Source: Phycisphaerae bacterium (GTDB lineage: Bacteria > Planctomycetota > Phycisphaerae > Sedimentisphaerales > Anaerobacaceae). From it: DNA of 64,000 bases. The DNA lies in NCBI GenBank assembly GCA_012744475.1, contig JAAYBV010000097.1, positions 1 through 64,000 on the forward strand. Direction: 5' to 3'. Below, piece after piece: positions 26,051-34,717 of the stretch. Every line of letters starts with the position of its first letter. Within the stretch, counting starts at the first letter, position 1. A program made the position numbers and the translations under genes. The notes under the pieces are model-generated. The model made no database searches. It had not been told where the DNA came from and worked only from the letters and a program-made list of their open reading frames with translations.

Positions 26051-27271
26051 TCACAGTTGGAATCGCTCTGTGGCGATGCCACAGATGTGGTCGCCGATGG
26101 CCAGGCAGGCGGTGGCGGCCGGCGACGGCGCGTTCAGGACGTGGATCGCGTTCTTCGTCGCCTCGATCTTGAAGTCGTCCACCAACTCGCCTCTGGGACC
26201 CAGCGCCTGGGCGCGAATGCCGGCGCTGCCCGGCTGAAGGTCTTCCGGCGTCAGCGAGGGCACCAGCCGCTGGAGCTGCTTGACCAGCCGCTTCTTCGAG
26301 AACGTGCGGACACACTCGCCCAGCCCATAGCGCCAATGGCGAAGGAACAGCCGCCAGGTGCCCCGGTACGACAGGGCATCCCATGTGTCGCGAAGGCTGA
26401 AATCCGTCTTTCCGTAGCCTTCCCGCTCAAAAGAGAAGACCGCGCTGGGGCCGCACTCCACGCCGCCGGAAAGCATGCGCGTGAAGTGCACGCCCAGGAA
26501 CGGGAAGGCCGGATCGGGCACGGGATAGACCAAGTTCCTCACCTTTTGCGCCGCCTCCGGGCTCAAATCGCTGTAGTCCCCACGAAATGGGACGATCCTG
26601 ACGCCCGGATCGACGCGATCCATCCAGGCGATCCGGTCGGACTGCAGACCGGCGCAGTTGACGACATATCGCGTGCTGATCTGCCTGCGAGAGGTCCTGA
26701 CATTCAGGTAGAAATCGTGCCTGTCGAAGGACTCGACCCGGTGCTCGTTGAGGACCTTGTTCTCCGGCCGGTGCTCGCAGAGCAGTTCGGCCAACTGCTC
26801 GGCCACCGCGACGAAGTCGATGATGCCGGCGCTGGGGACGTGAAGGCCCGCGATGCCGGCGACCGAGGGCTCGATCTGCCGGATCCGCTCGGGCCCGATC
26901 TTCTCCAGCCCTTCGACACCGTTGGCCAGGCCGTTCTGGAGGATTCGTTCCATCGCGGGCAACTCGCGCCGATCGGTGGCGACGATGATCTTGCCGCAGA
27001 TGTCATGCGGGATTTTGTGTTGCCGGGCGAAGGCGATCAGTTCCTTACGTCCGGCGGAGCAGGTCCTGGCCTTGGCGGAGCCGGGCTTGTAGTACAGGCC
27101 CGAGTGAATCACGCCGGAGTTGCGCCCGCTCTGGTGACTCGCCAGCCGGTCCTCCTTCTCCAGCACCGCCACACGGACCTGCGGATGCCTCTGCGCGATC
27201 TTGTACGCCGAGGCCAATCCGACGATACCGCCTCCGATGATGACAATGTCGAAATCCGTATCCGGTCGCAT
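26051..27271 (-). CDS. lhgO: L-2-hydroxyglutarate oxidase, FAD-dependent (LhgO family)
   Basis: 406 aa from ATG 27271 (a TTG eight codons upstream is possible). The FAD Rossmann motif DIVIIGGGIVGLASAY opens the protein. SHQSGRNSGVIHSGLYY, SAGRKELIAFA and GLHVPSAGIIDF, and a late LGPRGELVDDF, are characteristic of the LhgO/DAO family. It oxidises L-2-hydroxyglutarate to 2-oxoglutarate, a metabolite-repair reaction, delivering electrons to the membrane. Confidence 0.9.
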   Translation of the reverse strand: MRPDTDFDIVIIGGGIVGLASAYKIAQRHPQVRVAVLEKEDRLASHQSGRNSGVIHSGLYYKPGSAKARTCSAGRKELIAFARQHKIPHDICGKIIVATDRRELPAMERILQNGLANGVEGLEKIGPERIRQIEPSVAGIAGLHVPSAGIIDFVAVAEQLAELLCEHRPENKVLNEHRVESFDRHDFYLNVRTSRRQISTRYVVNCAGLQSDRIAWMDRVDPGVRIVPFRGDYSDLSPEAAQKVRNLVYPVPDPAFPFLGVHFTRMLSGGVECGPSAVFSFEREGYGKTDFSLRDTWDALSYRGTWRLFLRHWRYGLGECVRTFSKKRLVKQLQRLVPSLTPEDLQPGSAGIRAQALGPRGELVDDFKIEATKNAIHVLNAPSPAATACLAIGDHICGIATERFQL

Positions 27272-27418
27272 GCCTGCCCGTTCATGGTCTGCCAATCACA
27301 ACGCCACCCACACCATACCCGGACCGCCCACACCCGTCAATGCGCAACACACCCCGTGAGATGACCGACGCCTCGCGCAGTATCAGAGGTACGCCCTATG
27401 CGGCCTCGCTTCTCTCCG

Positions 27419-27717
27419 CTACGGTCGCCCCGTTCGGCCCTGCCAATAGCCGGGTCGGCGATTCAGATGCATAACGGCAACGATCCGGATCGCACGCGAG
27501 CTATCTGGCAGACGACGTCACAGGGAAGACGGCGCACGAGGCAACGGCGTGTGTGCTTCGACAGAGAGGTCCACGCCAGCGGATGCGCCAGGATGCTCTG
27601 AATCGCCAAGTGGACCTCCTGGGCGGACTCCCATCCCAGATCGGGACGGCAGGCGTTGTAGTAGTCCACCGCCTGATTCAATTCCGCTTCCGCCCCGGCG
27701 TGAAAGCTGTAGTTCAC
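27419..27717 (-). pseudogene. RelE/ParE-type toxin with a frameshift near its C-terminus
   Basis: The first frame (27717 to a stop at 27463) reads NYSFHAGAEAELNQAVDYY and RRCLVRRLPCDVV, a ParE-type toxin, but then ends in an atypical SGSLPLCI. In the next frame the DNA from about 27505 to the stop at 27419 encodes IRIVAVMHLNRRPGYW, the conserved ParE C-terminus. A single-base deletion (or a -1 recoding event) between about 27495 and 27520 explains this. The gene overlaps the antitoxin by 4 nt (ATGA), the usual arrangement. The toxin is probably inactive unless the shift is programmed or is an assembly error. Confidence 0.8.
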
Positions 27718-27941
27718 TGGCTCCGTCTCTTGAGCAGTTTGGCAAAGACTTCCTCGCCCGGTATTAGTTCGGCCTGGCCCGCCTCAATCTCGGCCACTCG
27801 CCTCTCGGCCTCAGCGGCCCACAGTTCGTCGATCTCCGCACGCGTGGGATTGAGGCTCTTGAGCAGCTCATCGACCAACTGAGCGCGAAGCTCGACAGGC
27901 AAAGACATCGCCTCGTTCAGCAGTTCATCTGTCGTGAGCAT
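27714..27941 (-). CDS. Antitoxin of a ParE-type toxin-antitoxin pair (addiction module component)
   Basis: 75 aa from ATG 27941, 7 nt after AAAAGG. TTDELLNEAMSLPVELRAQL, split as an N-terminal helix, then ELWAAEAERRVAEIEAG and a basic end fit the addiction-module antitoxin family (TIGR02574-like) that pairs with ParE/RelE toxins. Translationally coupled to the downstream toxin. With the toxin frameshifted, it may be an orphan antitoxin. Confidence 0.85.
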   Translation of the reverse strand: MLTTDELLNEAMSLPVELRAQLVDELLKSLNPTRAEIDELWAAEAERRVAEIEAGQAELIPGEEVFAKLLKRRSQ

Positions 27942-28067
27942 CAACGGCCTTTTCCGGTCAAATGCCCTATGGTATGCCCAACTCAACTGGTTTCAGTATG
28001 GCGGACAGCCTTTGTCGCGCCAACGGCGAGCGCGCCGCAGCCGGTCGAAATCGGAGACGAGCCATCG

Positions 28068-28739
28068 TTACATGGCGGGGACGTCTTCGACGTAGAGGTG
28101 GCCGGTGGGGCCGATCTTGAAGACGTAGATCAGGCCCTCGCGGAGCTGGGAGTAGATGACGTTGCCGTAGATGGCCTTGATGCCGTATTGGGCCAGGGCC
28201 TCGGGGTCGTGGGCGAGATCCCAGATGTGGGACCAGAACAGGTCGCGCTGGTCGGCGGGGAGGAGCTTGAGCAGGTCGGCGTAGCGTTTGGGCTCGCTGC
28301 CCATCGTCTCGATGGGCAACCCCTCTTCCGGGGCCATCTTCTCGCCGTAGACGCGACGCCAGATGTACAGGGCGCGGGCCTTGCCGTCCATGACCATCTG
28401 GTCCGTGAACTTGACGATCAGGGCATCGAAATGAATGACGTCCCCCTCGATCGTGTACTCCTTCTGGAGGATCGTCTGGGTCTTGTCCTCGCGGCTGGTC
28501 TCGACGAACCGCAGGGTCGTCAGCAGGCGCCCATCGGTTTCCGTGCGCTGGGAGATCACCTTGGCATAGCCGATCTGGTCCTCGGCTGTCAGGTTGGTGA
28601 TGGCGCCCTTGAGCTGCTGGTTCTCGGTGAGCAGATCGTGGATCGTCATCGCGCCCCGGAAGAACCCGCGGCCGAAGAACGCAGCCGCTCCCAGGGCCAC
28701 CAGCACCACACCGCCGGATAGTACGCTCAGTCTTCTCAA
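28068..28739 (-). CDS. Membrane-anchored protein of unknown function
   Basis: 223 aa. The start is a TTG at 28739, 7 nt after GAGGTG; no ATG fits better. Residues 5-28 are one hydrophobic segment (VLSGGVVLVALGAAAFFG), then a charged helix (TENQQLKGAITNLT) suggests a short coiled coil. The rest is a mixed soluble domain (WSHIWDLAHDPEALAQYG) facing outwards. I do not recognise a family. It stands alone, with a strong promoter for a divergent gene nearby. Confidence 0.65.
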   Translation of the reverse strand: MRRLSVLSGGVVLVALGAAAFFGRGFFRGAMTIHDLLTENQQLKGAITNLTAEDQIGYAKVISQRTETDGRLLTTLRFVETSREDKTQTILQKEYTIEGDVIHFDALIVKFTDQMVMDGKARALYIWRRVYGEKMAPEEGLPIETMGSEPKRYADLLKLLPADQRDLFWSHIWDLAHDPEALAQYGIKAIYGNVIYSQLREGLIYVFKIGPTGHLYVEDVPAM

Positions 28740-28979
28740 TGCAGTACACCTCGAATTACCTGCTGTAGGCAGGATATACGAACGCCTTCAGTTGACTGTT
28801 TCATCGGCTTGTGGTGGGCAATCTCTCCATTTTTCAGGCTCGATAAGCCACATCGCAGCCGAGAACGCGTTTGAAGCTACCATACGCCCGTCCCCGTGGC
28901 AACCGTAAGCTGCGGCCGTTCTGATGCATCCTATCGCGATATCCATCCGAACCGCTATGAATGGAAGACGGGACGAGGT

Positions 28980-29009
28980 TTGACAGCCCAGAGAAAAAAA
29001 GGGTATACT
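28980..29009 (+). promoter_or_regulatory. Near-consensus sigma70 promoter upstream of the DUF362 gene
   Basis: TTGACA, 18 nt, TATACT, ending about 87 nt before ATG 29096. It is the strongest promoter match in the 356-nt divergent gap. The rest of the gap shows nothing else I can support. Confidence 0.65.
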
Positions 29010-29095
29010 GGTAGTTTTGCAGGCCTGTTGAGGATCACCAGACGCGACCTGAAAGACAGTCCGAAGCCCCGGAACGTGCCCTTGCCGCGACGATT

Positions 29096-30328
29096 ATGTT
29101 AGCACACAATCCACTCTTGGAGTCAGCCACGCATCCGTCGGTCCAGGTGGCCCACGGCCAGGGGCCATACGTCAACACGCGCTCGGCTCTGGCAGGGCTG
29201 GACCTGTCGCCCGCGAGAGGCAAGCGCGTGCTGCTCAAGCCCAACGTCGGGCGGGTGGCGACGCCGGGTGAGGGGATCACCACGCATCCGGACGTCGTCG
29301 CCGCCGCCATCGATGCGCTGGCCGAAGCCGGTGCGGATGTGGCCGTCGGCGAAAGCCCGATTACCGGCGTCGACGCGATGGAGGCGTTCGTCACGTCCGG
29401 GATCGCAGATGTTGCCCGGAAACGCGGTTGCGGCCTGATCGACATGGACCGCCGTCCGCCCGTCGAGTTGCCCATCGAGCGGGGCGTAGCGCTGCACGAG
29501 CTCAAGCTCTGCGCCGACGTGTGGGACTACGACCTGGTCGTCTCGATCCCGGTGATGAAGATGCACATGCACACGGGGGTGACGCTGGCGGTCAAAAACA
29601 TGAAGGGCTGCCTCTGGCGGCGCAGCAAGGTGCAACTGCACATGCTGCCGCCCGTCGAAGGCAGTGACGAGAAACCGATCAACATCGCGATCGCCGACAT
29701 GGCGTCGGTGCTGCGTCCGCACTTGGCCATCATCGACGGGACGGTAGGCATGGAGGGGCTGGGACCGAGCGCGGGTGAGGCCAAGGTGATGGACACCGTG
29801 GTCGCCGGCGCAGACGCCTTTGCGGCCGATGCGGTGGCGTGCCGGCTGATGGGGACGACTGCCGAGACCGTTCCCCACCTGGCGATCGGGGCCGCGCGGG
29901 GCTACGGCGTCATCGACCTGCCCTCGATCTGCGTGACGCCCGACCACTGGCAGGAGTGGATCACTCCGTTTGCCGCGCCGGCGGCCAACCTGACCATCGA
30001 GTTTCCCAACGTCACGGTCTTCGACAGGAACTCCTGCAGCGCGTGCCAGTCCACCGTGCTGCTGTTCCTGAAGGGGTATCGAGACCAGTTGTTCGACTAC
30101 TTCCCGTCCTGGCGGCATTTGAACATCGCCATCGGCAAAGGGAATGTGGACCTCCCCGAGGGGACCCTTTGCATCGGCAACTGCGCCGCCCGATGCAGGC
30201 AGGACGGCCAATACGTGCCTGGATGCCCGCCGGTCACCAGTGAGATTCTCAAGACACTGACCGGAAAGCCGTCCATCGACAGCCGGGACGGACGCAGTCC
30301 CAGGGCAAACAGACCAGCTACGCCATAG
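29096..30328 (+). CDS. DUF362 domain protein with a C-terminal cysteine cluster
   Basis: 410 aa. The DUF362 core runs from LLKPNVGR (46-53) through THPDVVAAAIDAL, ADVAVGESP, DLVVSIPVMKMH, LAVKNMKGCLW and AIIDGTVGMEG to GADAFAADAVACRLMG. Six Cys lie near the end at 314, 317, 359, 363, 367 and 377 (CSAC, CIGNCAARC, PGC), which could bind an iron-sulfur cluster or zinc. DUF362 proteins have no firm general function. It lies 27 nt upstream of the dus gene, so the two may be co-transcribed. A second, Cys-cluster-free DUF362 is at 52 kb. Confidence 0.85.
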   Translation: MLAHNPLLESATHPSVQVAHGQGPYVNTRSALAGLDLSPARGKRVLLKPNVGRVATPGEGITTHPDVVAAAIDALAEAGADVAVGESPITGVDAMEAFVTSGIADVARKRGCGLIDMDRRPPVELPIERGVALHELKLCADVWDYDLVVSIPVMKMHMHTGVTLAVKNMKGCLWRRSKVQLHMLPPVEGSDEKPINIAIADMASVLRPHLAIIDGTVGMEGLGPSAGEAKVMDTVVAGADAFAADAVACRLMGTTAETVPHLAIGAARGYGVIDLPSICVTPDHWQEWITPFAAPAANLTIEFPNVTVFDRNSCSACQSTVLLFLKGYRDQLFDYFPSWRHLNIAIGKGNVDLPEGTLCIGNCAARCRQDGQYVPGCPPVTSEILKTLTGKPSIDSRDGRSPRANRPATP

Positions 30329-30355
30329 TCGCCGCTGAACCGCCGCCAAAACATT

Positions 30356-31357
30356 ATGCAAGAATCCATCGGACTACGACTTGGCAGCCTGACGCTGGAC
30401 GTTCCCTTCTTCCAGGCGTCGCTCAGCGGGTACAGCGACTACACCATGCGCTCGTTCGCCCGGCGCTTCGGCTGCCCGTTCGCGTTAGCCGATGTGATGC
30501 TGGCCAAGAGCATGGCCGAGCCGCGCGTCCTGCGGAAGGCCTGTTTTCGTCCGGGCATCGACGAGCATCCGGTGGGCGCGCAGATCATGGGCGAAAGCCC
30601 CGCCATCATGGCCAAGGCCGCGCGCGACCTGGTGGCGGTTGGATACGATGTGATCGATCTGAACTTCGCCTGTCCGGTGCCCAAGGTCCTGCGGCGCGGG
30701 CGCGGCGGCGCACTGCTGGCCCGCCCCAAAACAGTCATCGACATCGTCAGGATGGTCCGCGAGACCGTCGCCTGTCCCCTGCTGGTCAAGCTTCGCATCG
30801 GCATCGATCACGACAGCGCCTCCCAGGATGACTTTTGGGAGATCGTGACGCGATCGATCGAAGAAGGAATCGATGCACTGGTCATTCACGGGCGCACCGT
30901 CGAACAGCGCTATCGCGGCAAGGCCGACTGGGACACTCTGGCCAGTGTCAAGGCCCGGTTTCCTTCGGCCACGATCATCGGCAGCGGGGATGTCTTCGAT
31001 CCGCAGGCGGCCTTCGAACGGATGAGACAGACCGGTCTCGACGGGTTCGTCGTCGCCCGTGGCGCGATCGGCAATCCGTGGATCTTCCGCGAGCTGCGTT
31101 GCGTGTGGGAGAACCGTCCCATCCCGCCCCCGCCGGACTTGGCCGAACAGCGGGCGATCATGCTCGAGCACTTCCATCGCGTCCTGAACGGCTATCCGGA
31201 AAAGCGGGCTATCGGCTACTTTCGCAAGTTCATCGTCCGCTACGCCCGGCTGCACCCCAGCCGCAAGCAGGTGACGACAACCCTGATGAAGGCGGAGTCA
31301 CGGGCCGCCGTGGAGGCGGGAATCCACGCCTTGTACGGTGCTGGCGAGACCCACTGA
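30356..31357 (+). CDS. dus: tRNA-dihydrouridine synthase
   Basis: 333 aa, normal for DusB-type enzymes. N-terminal QASLSGYSDYTMRSF, ADVMLAKSM and GAQIMGESP, then DLNFACPVPKVLRRGRGGALL (written across the FMN/active site; the catalytic Cys is in NFACP, where Gly is more usual than Ala). VKLRIGID, VIHGRTVEQRYRGKADW, IGSGDVFD and ARGAIGNPWIF complete the FMN barrel. It reduces specific tRNA uridines to dihydrouridine with FMN/NADPH. It follows the DUF362 gene closely. Confidence 0.92.
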   Translation: MQESIGLRLGSLTLDVPFFQASLSGYSDYTMRSFARRFGCPFALADVMLAKSMAEPRVLRKACFRPGIDEHPVGAQIMGESPAIMAKAARDLVAVGYDVIDLNFACPVPKVLRRGRGGALLARPKTVIDIVRMVRETVACPLLVKLRIGIDHDSASQDDFWEIVTRSIEEGIDALVIHGRTVEQRYRGKADWDTLASVKARFPSATIIGSGDVFDPQAAFERMRQTGLDGFVVARGAIGNPWIFRELRCVWENRPIPPPPDLAEQRAIMLEHFHRVLNGYPEKRAIGYFRKFIVRYARLHPSRKQVTTTLMKAESRAAVEAGIHALYGAGETH

Positions 31358-31376
31358 GGGCGGAACGGCGTTCGCG

Positions 31377-31880
31377 TCAAAGGGGCTTGGCGTAGAACAG
31401 CGAGCCGCCGGTGCCCTCCTGGTACTGGGCCTGTGCGAAGCCTGCCGCTTCGTACAGACGCCGGGCGCGACGGTTGTTCTCCTGCACCTCCAGGGTGAGC
31501 TTGCAGCAGTGCAAGTGTCGCGCCTTGTCGGCGACCGCGTCGAGGAGCCGGCGGCCGATTTGCCGTCCGCGACAGTCCGCCACCACCGCCAGGTCATGGA
31601 TGTTGACCAAGGGTTTGGCGTGGAAGGTCGAGAAGCCGAGGAAACAGACCGCGATTCCGACCGCCCTGCCGCCCTGGAAGGCGAGGAAGATCAGGGTCGT
31701 GGGATGCCGCCGCAGACCGTCGACGAGGTTGTCTCGCACCTGCGGCGCAAGAGGCCGGCCATTGCCCATCGGGTCGGCGGCGTACGCATCGATCAGCTCG
31801 ACCACCGCTCGCTGATGCGCGACGCAATCCAAATCGGCCTCGACAATCTCCATCGTCGGCATTTCCACAGGGTTCTCCAT
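31377..31880 (-). CDS. GNAT family N-acetyltransferase
   Basis: 167 aa. ATG 31880 is placed 5 nt after GGGAGGA; long upstream in-frame sequence overlaps the divergent tyrS gene and is not protein-like. The acetyl-CoA motif is VVADCRGRQIGRRLLDAV, preceded by NIHDLAV; ENNRRARRLYEAAGF and a final FYAKPL complete a typical GNAT. The substrate is unknown. It converges with dus and diverges from tyrS. Confidence 0.88.
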   Translation of the reverse strand: MENPVEMPTMEIVEADLDCVAHQRAVVELIDAYAADPMGNGRPLAPQVRDNLVDGLRRHPTTLIFLAFQGGRAVGIAVCFLGFSTFHAKPLVNIHDLAVVADCRGRQIGRRLLDAVADKARHLHCCKLTLEVQENNRRARRLYEAAGFAQAQYQEGTGGSLFYAKPL

Positions 31881-32079
31881 CCAGATCCTCCCGGCCACGA
31901 GACTCCCAACGCGCCGGACAGTCACTGCGACTATACCCGGCCCGCGACGGTTCGGCAAGCAGTCCCTCGATTCGTCGCGGCTACGCTCGGCGGTGCGGAT
32001 TTCCCGGTTGCATTCGCCGGTGCATCTGACTAAGATTGCCAGTTCTTTCGAACGGCAACGAAGATAGAGAGGCAGGTTT

Positions 32080-33285
32080 ATGTCGGACAACGTGGTGCAG
32101 ACTGTACAGGCGTTGAAACGGGGCACCGTGGAGGTGTACACCGAAACGGACCTGGCCCAGCGTCTGGTGGACGCGGCCAAGGCGGGCCGCCCGATGCGGA
32201 TCAAGCTGGGGCTGGACCCGACCAGCCCGGACATTCACCTGGGCCACACGGTCGTGCTCCGCAAGATGCGCCAATTTCAGGACCTGGGCCACAAGGCGGT
32301 CCTGATCATCGGCGACTACACCGCGCGGGTGGGCGACCCGACGGGCCAGAACGCGACGCGGCCCATGCTCTCGCCCGAGCAGATCGAGCGAAACGCCCGC
32401 ACCTATTTCAACCAGGCCGGACACATCCTCAACACCTCCCCCGACAAGCTCGAAGTCCGCTACAACAGCGAGTGGCTCGCCAAGCTCAACCTGGCCGATC
32501 TGATCAAGCTGGCCAGCAGCATGACAGTCGCCCGCATGCTCGAACGCGACACGTTCGAGCTGCGCTACAAGGCCGGCGACCCCATCGGCATCCACGAGTT
32601 CCTCTATCCGCTCATGCAGGGCTATGACTCCGTGATGGTCCGCAGTGACGTCGAGCTGGGCGGTACCGACCAGACCTTCAACAACCTCGTCGGACGCGAC
32701 CTCCAGCGGCTGAACGACCAGCCCCCACAGATCGTCATCACCATGCCCATCCTCGTCGGCCTCGACGGCAAGGAGAAGATGAGCAAGTCCAAGGGCAACT
32801 ACGTCGGCGTCACCGACGCTCCGAACGACATGTTCGGCAAGGTCATGAGCATCAGCGACGAGATGATGGCCAACTACTACACGCTGTTGACCAGCCTTCC
32901 CGCCGAGCAGATCGCGACGCTGGTCGATCCGAACCAGACCCATCCCAAGGAGGCCAAGGTCGCGCTGGGCAAGACGATCGTCGCCCAGTTCTACGGCCCC
33001 GAACTGGCGGAGATTGCCGCAGCGGAGTTCGACAAGGTCTTCGCGCAGGGCCAGTTGCCCGATGAGATTCCCGAGTTCCGGCTGCCGGCCGAGCCGATCA
33101 GCGTCAAGCAGCTCCTGACGACCTGCAAGCTGGTCGATACCGGCGGCGAAGCCAAGCGCATGGTCATGCAGGGCGGCGTCAGCATCGACGGGCAGAAGGT
33201 CACGGACCCCAACGCCGCGACCACGCCGGCCGACGGCATGGTCGTCCAGGTCGGCAAGCGCCGCTTCGCCAGGATCCGCGTCTGA
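32080..33285 (+). CDS. tyrS: Tyrosyl-tRNA synthetase
   Basis: 401 aa, class I synthetase of the TyrZ-like length class. The HIGH motif is HLGH (53-56) and KMSKS is intact (233-237). KLGLDPTSPDIHLG and YPLMQGYDSV form the tyrosine pocket. The C-terminal S4 domain runs from about residue 335 (KQLLTTCKLVDTGGEAKRMV). It charges tRNA-Tyr. A purine-rich GAGAGGCAGG precedes the ATG. Confidence 0.95.
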   Translation: MSDNVVQTVQALKRGTVEVYTETDLAQRLVDAAKAGRPMRIKLGLDPTSPDIHLGHTVVLRKMRQFQDLGHKAVLIIGDYTARVGDPTGQNATRPMLSPEQIERNARTYFNQAGHILNTSPDKLEVRYNSEWLAKLNLADLIKLASSMTVARMLERDTFELRYKAGDPIGIHEFLYPLMQGYDSVMVRSDVELGGTDQTFNNLVGRDLQRLNDQPPQIVITMPILVGLDGKEKMSKSKGNYVGVTDAPNDMFGKVMSISDEMMANYYTLLTSLPAEQIATLVDPNQTHPKEAKVALGKTIVAQFYGPELAEIAAAEFDKVFAQGQLPDEIPEFRLPAEPISVKQLLTTCKLVDTGGEAKRMVMQGGVSIDGQKVTDPNAATTPADGMVVQVGKRRFARIRV

Positions 33286-33339
33286 CGACGGACCGTCCGT
33301 CGCGGAAGATCGAACGAACGTCACGTGAGAAGGGATATC

Positions 33340-33516
33340 ATGAAGCGTCTCAGCCCGGAACGACGGAATCAGCTCATCCACGAACACCTCCGACACCTTT
33401 GTGCCGACTGGACCTGTCGATACGGGCAATGGAATCTCGAGAAGCTCCTGGCGGAAATGGAGTCGGCGCTGCGGGCCCGGAGGCACCGTCAAAAGGCCGA
33501 CGCGATCAGCGCGTAG
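33340..33516 (+). CDS. Small hypothetical protein
   Basis: 58 aa from ATG 33340, after AGAAGGGA. The sequence is charged and helical (RLSPERRNQLIHEHLRHL; KLLAEMESALRARRHRQ). It lies 54 nt after tyrS and 45 nt before the EEP gene in the same direction. I do not recognise it; the good SD and position support it being real. Confidence 0.5.
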   Translation: MKRLSPERRNQLIHEHLRHLCADWTCRYGQWNLEKLLAEMESALRARRHRQKADAISA

Positions 33517-33561
33517 AAAGAGTCGCATTTGAACGACAAGACCCCAATCGCAGGTGACGAC

Positions 33562-34368
33562 ATGAAACGAAGCAGAAGAGCTGTCACTGTATTCGTCTTG
33601 GGCATCGCTTTACTTGCGGCGTTGAGCGGCTGCCAGTCGGGATCGGCCCGCCCGCAGCGCCCGCAAACGCTTCGCGTGCTGACCTACAACATCCATCACG
33701 GCGAAGCGATGGACGAGCAGTTCGACTACGAGCGTCTGGCAAAGGTCATCAACGATCTGTCGCCGGACCTCGTCGCCTTGCAGGAGGTCGACCACGGCAC
33801 CGAGCGAGCCTCGGGCGTCGATCAGACGGCGCTGCTCGGCAAGCTCTGCAAGATGCACTGCGCTTTCGGCCAGGCGATGCCTTACCAGGGCGGCCGCTAC
33901 GGCGAAGCCATCCTCTCGCGGTTTCCCATCGTCGCGACGGCCGTGCACCCCCTTCCTCACTGGGGCGACCGCGAACCGCGAGCGGCGCTGGAGGTGTGGA
34001 TCGAGCCGGAGGGCATCGGACCGCTGCGATTCGTCGGAACGCATCTGTGCCATCTCGATGAGGAGATCCGCACGCAGCAGACGACGCGGCTGGCCCAGTT
34101 GTTCGGCACCGAAGACGGCCCGCCTGTTGTCCTGGCAGGCGACTTCAACGCCCGGCCGGGCAGTCGCCCGATGAACGTCCTGCTCGACGCCGCCTGGACC
34201 GACGTCGTCGCCCCCCGCTCGAAGATCGACTACATCCTCATCCGTTCGGCGGATCCCTGGCAGGTGGAGCAAGTGACTATCGTCGATGAGCCGGTCGTCT
34301 CCGACCACAACCCGGTCCTCGCGGAGCTGCGATGGCAAGGCACCCCAGCGTCAACGGCTGAGAACTAA
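33562..34368 (+). CDS. Endonuclease/exonuclease/phosphatase family lipoprotein
   Basis: 268 aa. From ATG 33562 the signal LLAALSGC gives a lipoprotein Cys at about residue 23. EEP-family motifs follow in order: TYNIHHG, LVALQEVD, GRYGEAILSRF, VGTHLCHLDEEIR, VLAGDFNARPGS and VSDHNPVLAEL. All catalytic Asn, Glu, Asp and His positions are present. Membrane-anchored EEP proteins may hydrolyse phosphodiesters or phosphates outside the cytoplasm; the actual substrate is unknown. It stops a few nt before the RNA unit promoter. Confidence 0.88.
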   Translation: MKRSRRAVTVFVLGIALLAALSGCQSGSARPQRPQTLRVLTYNIHHGEAMDEQFDYERLAKVINDLSPDLVALQEVDHGTERASGVDQTALLGKLCKMHCAFGQAMPYQGGRYGEAILSRFPIVATAVHPLPHWGDREPRAALEVWIEPEGIGPLRFVGTHLCHLDEEIRTQQTTRLAQLFGTEDGPPVVLAGDFNARPGSRPMNVLLDAAWTDVVAPRSKIDYILIRSADPWQVEQVTIVDEPVVSDHNPVLAELRWQGTPASTAEN

Positions 34369-34376
34369 AGTCATGG

Positions 34377-34405
34377 TTGACATGGGCCGATAGTCCTGGT
34401 AAAGA
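34377..34405 (+). promoter_or_regulatory. Candidate promoter of the small RNA unit
   Basis: TTGACA, 17 nt, TAAAGA, starting 9 nt after the EEP gene stop. Perfect -35, weak -10. Predicted transcription start near 34412. Confidence 0.45.
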
Positions 34406-34411
34406 TCGAAC

Positions 34412-34597
34412 CTCAAAGAGGTTATCATGCAGATGGCAAACGGTGGACAATTCGGGGCAGCAGCCGGGAAGGCGACGCAAAGGATATGCGCCGGCCCGAT
34501 CGCTGTCACTGGAGACCACAGGAAGCTGCCCTGAGAACGCTTTGACCCCGCGATCATGAAAGCCTTTCAGAGCAGCCGACTCTGGAAGGCTTTTTTT
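34412..34597 (+). ncRNA. Candidate structured small RNA (about 185 nt) of unknown family
   Basis: The interval has its own promoter and intrinsic terminator, and ileS has a separate promoter downstream, so it looks like an independent transcript. Structure read by eye: a 5' hairpin AACCTC-AAA-GAGGTT; a closing stem TCGGGGCAGC (34452-34461) with GCTGCCCTGA (34525-34534); inside it a hairpin at 34465-34498 and a CTGT/ACAG hairpin at 34503-34521; then the terminator. A 35-codon ORF (34427-34534) with AGAGG upstream overlaps it, so a small protein is an alternative. It does not match SRP, tmRNA, RNase P or T-box signatures I know; 6S RNA is possible on length alone. Confidence 0.45.
34560..34597 (+). 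terminator. Strong intrinsic terminator
   Basis: AAGCCTTTCAGAG pairs with CTCTGGAAGGCTT over 13 bp with one G-U, around a 7-nt loop, followed by seven T. It is the clearest rho-independent terminator in the window. Confidence 0.88.
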
Positions 34598-34651
34598 CGT
34601 TGGAAGCTGCCAACGCCGTCGCGGCACGACCCAATGCGTTTGGCGGTTCCG

Positions 34652-34680
34652 TTGACAGAGGCCAGGGCGAAGCATAAGAT
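34652..34680 (+). promoter_or_regulatory. Near-consensus sigma70 promoter for ileS
   Basis: TTGACA, 17 nt, TAAGAT. Predicted start near 34687, giving a leader of about 30 nt before ATG 34718. Because it lies after the terminator at 34597, ileS has no room for a long attenuator leader. Confidence 0.65.
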
Positions 34681-34717
34681 ACGCGATTCGTTTTTCGAGC
34701 TTTCAAGGACCTTGACG

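Noticed and set aside
34430-34480. Cyclic di-GMP-I (GEMM) riboswitch, suggested by GGCAAAC and GACGCAAAG
   Set aside because: The closing strand expected to pair with GGCAAAC is missing and the spacing between the two motifs is too long.
34377-34717. T-box or other amino-acid-sensing leader for ileS
   Set aside because: No T-box sequence (TGGTACCGCG-like) or specifier loop was found, and a separate strong promoter lies between the terminator and ileS.
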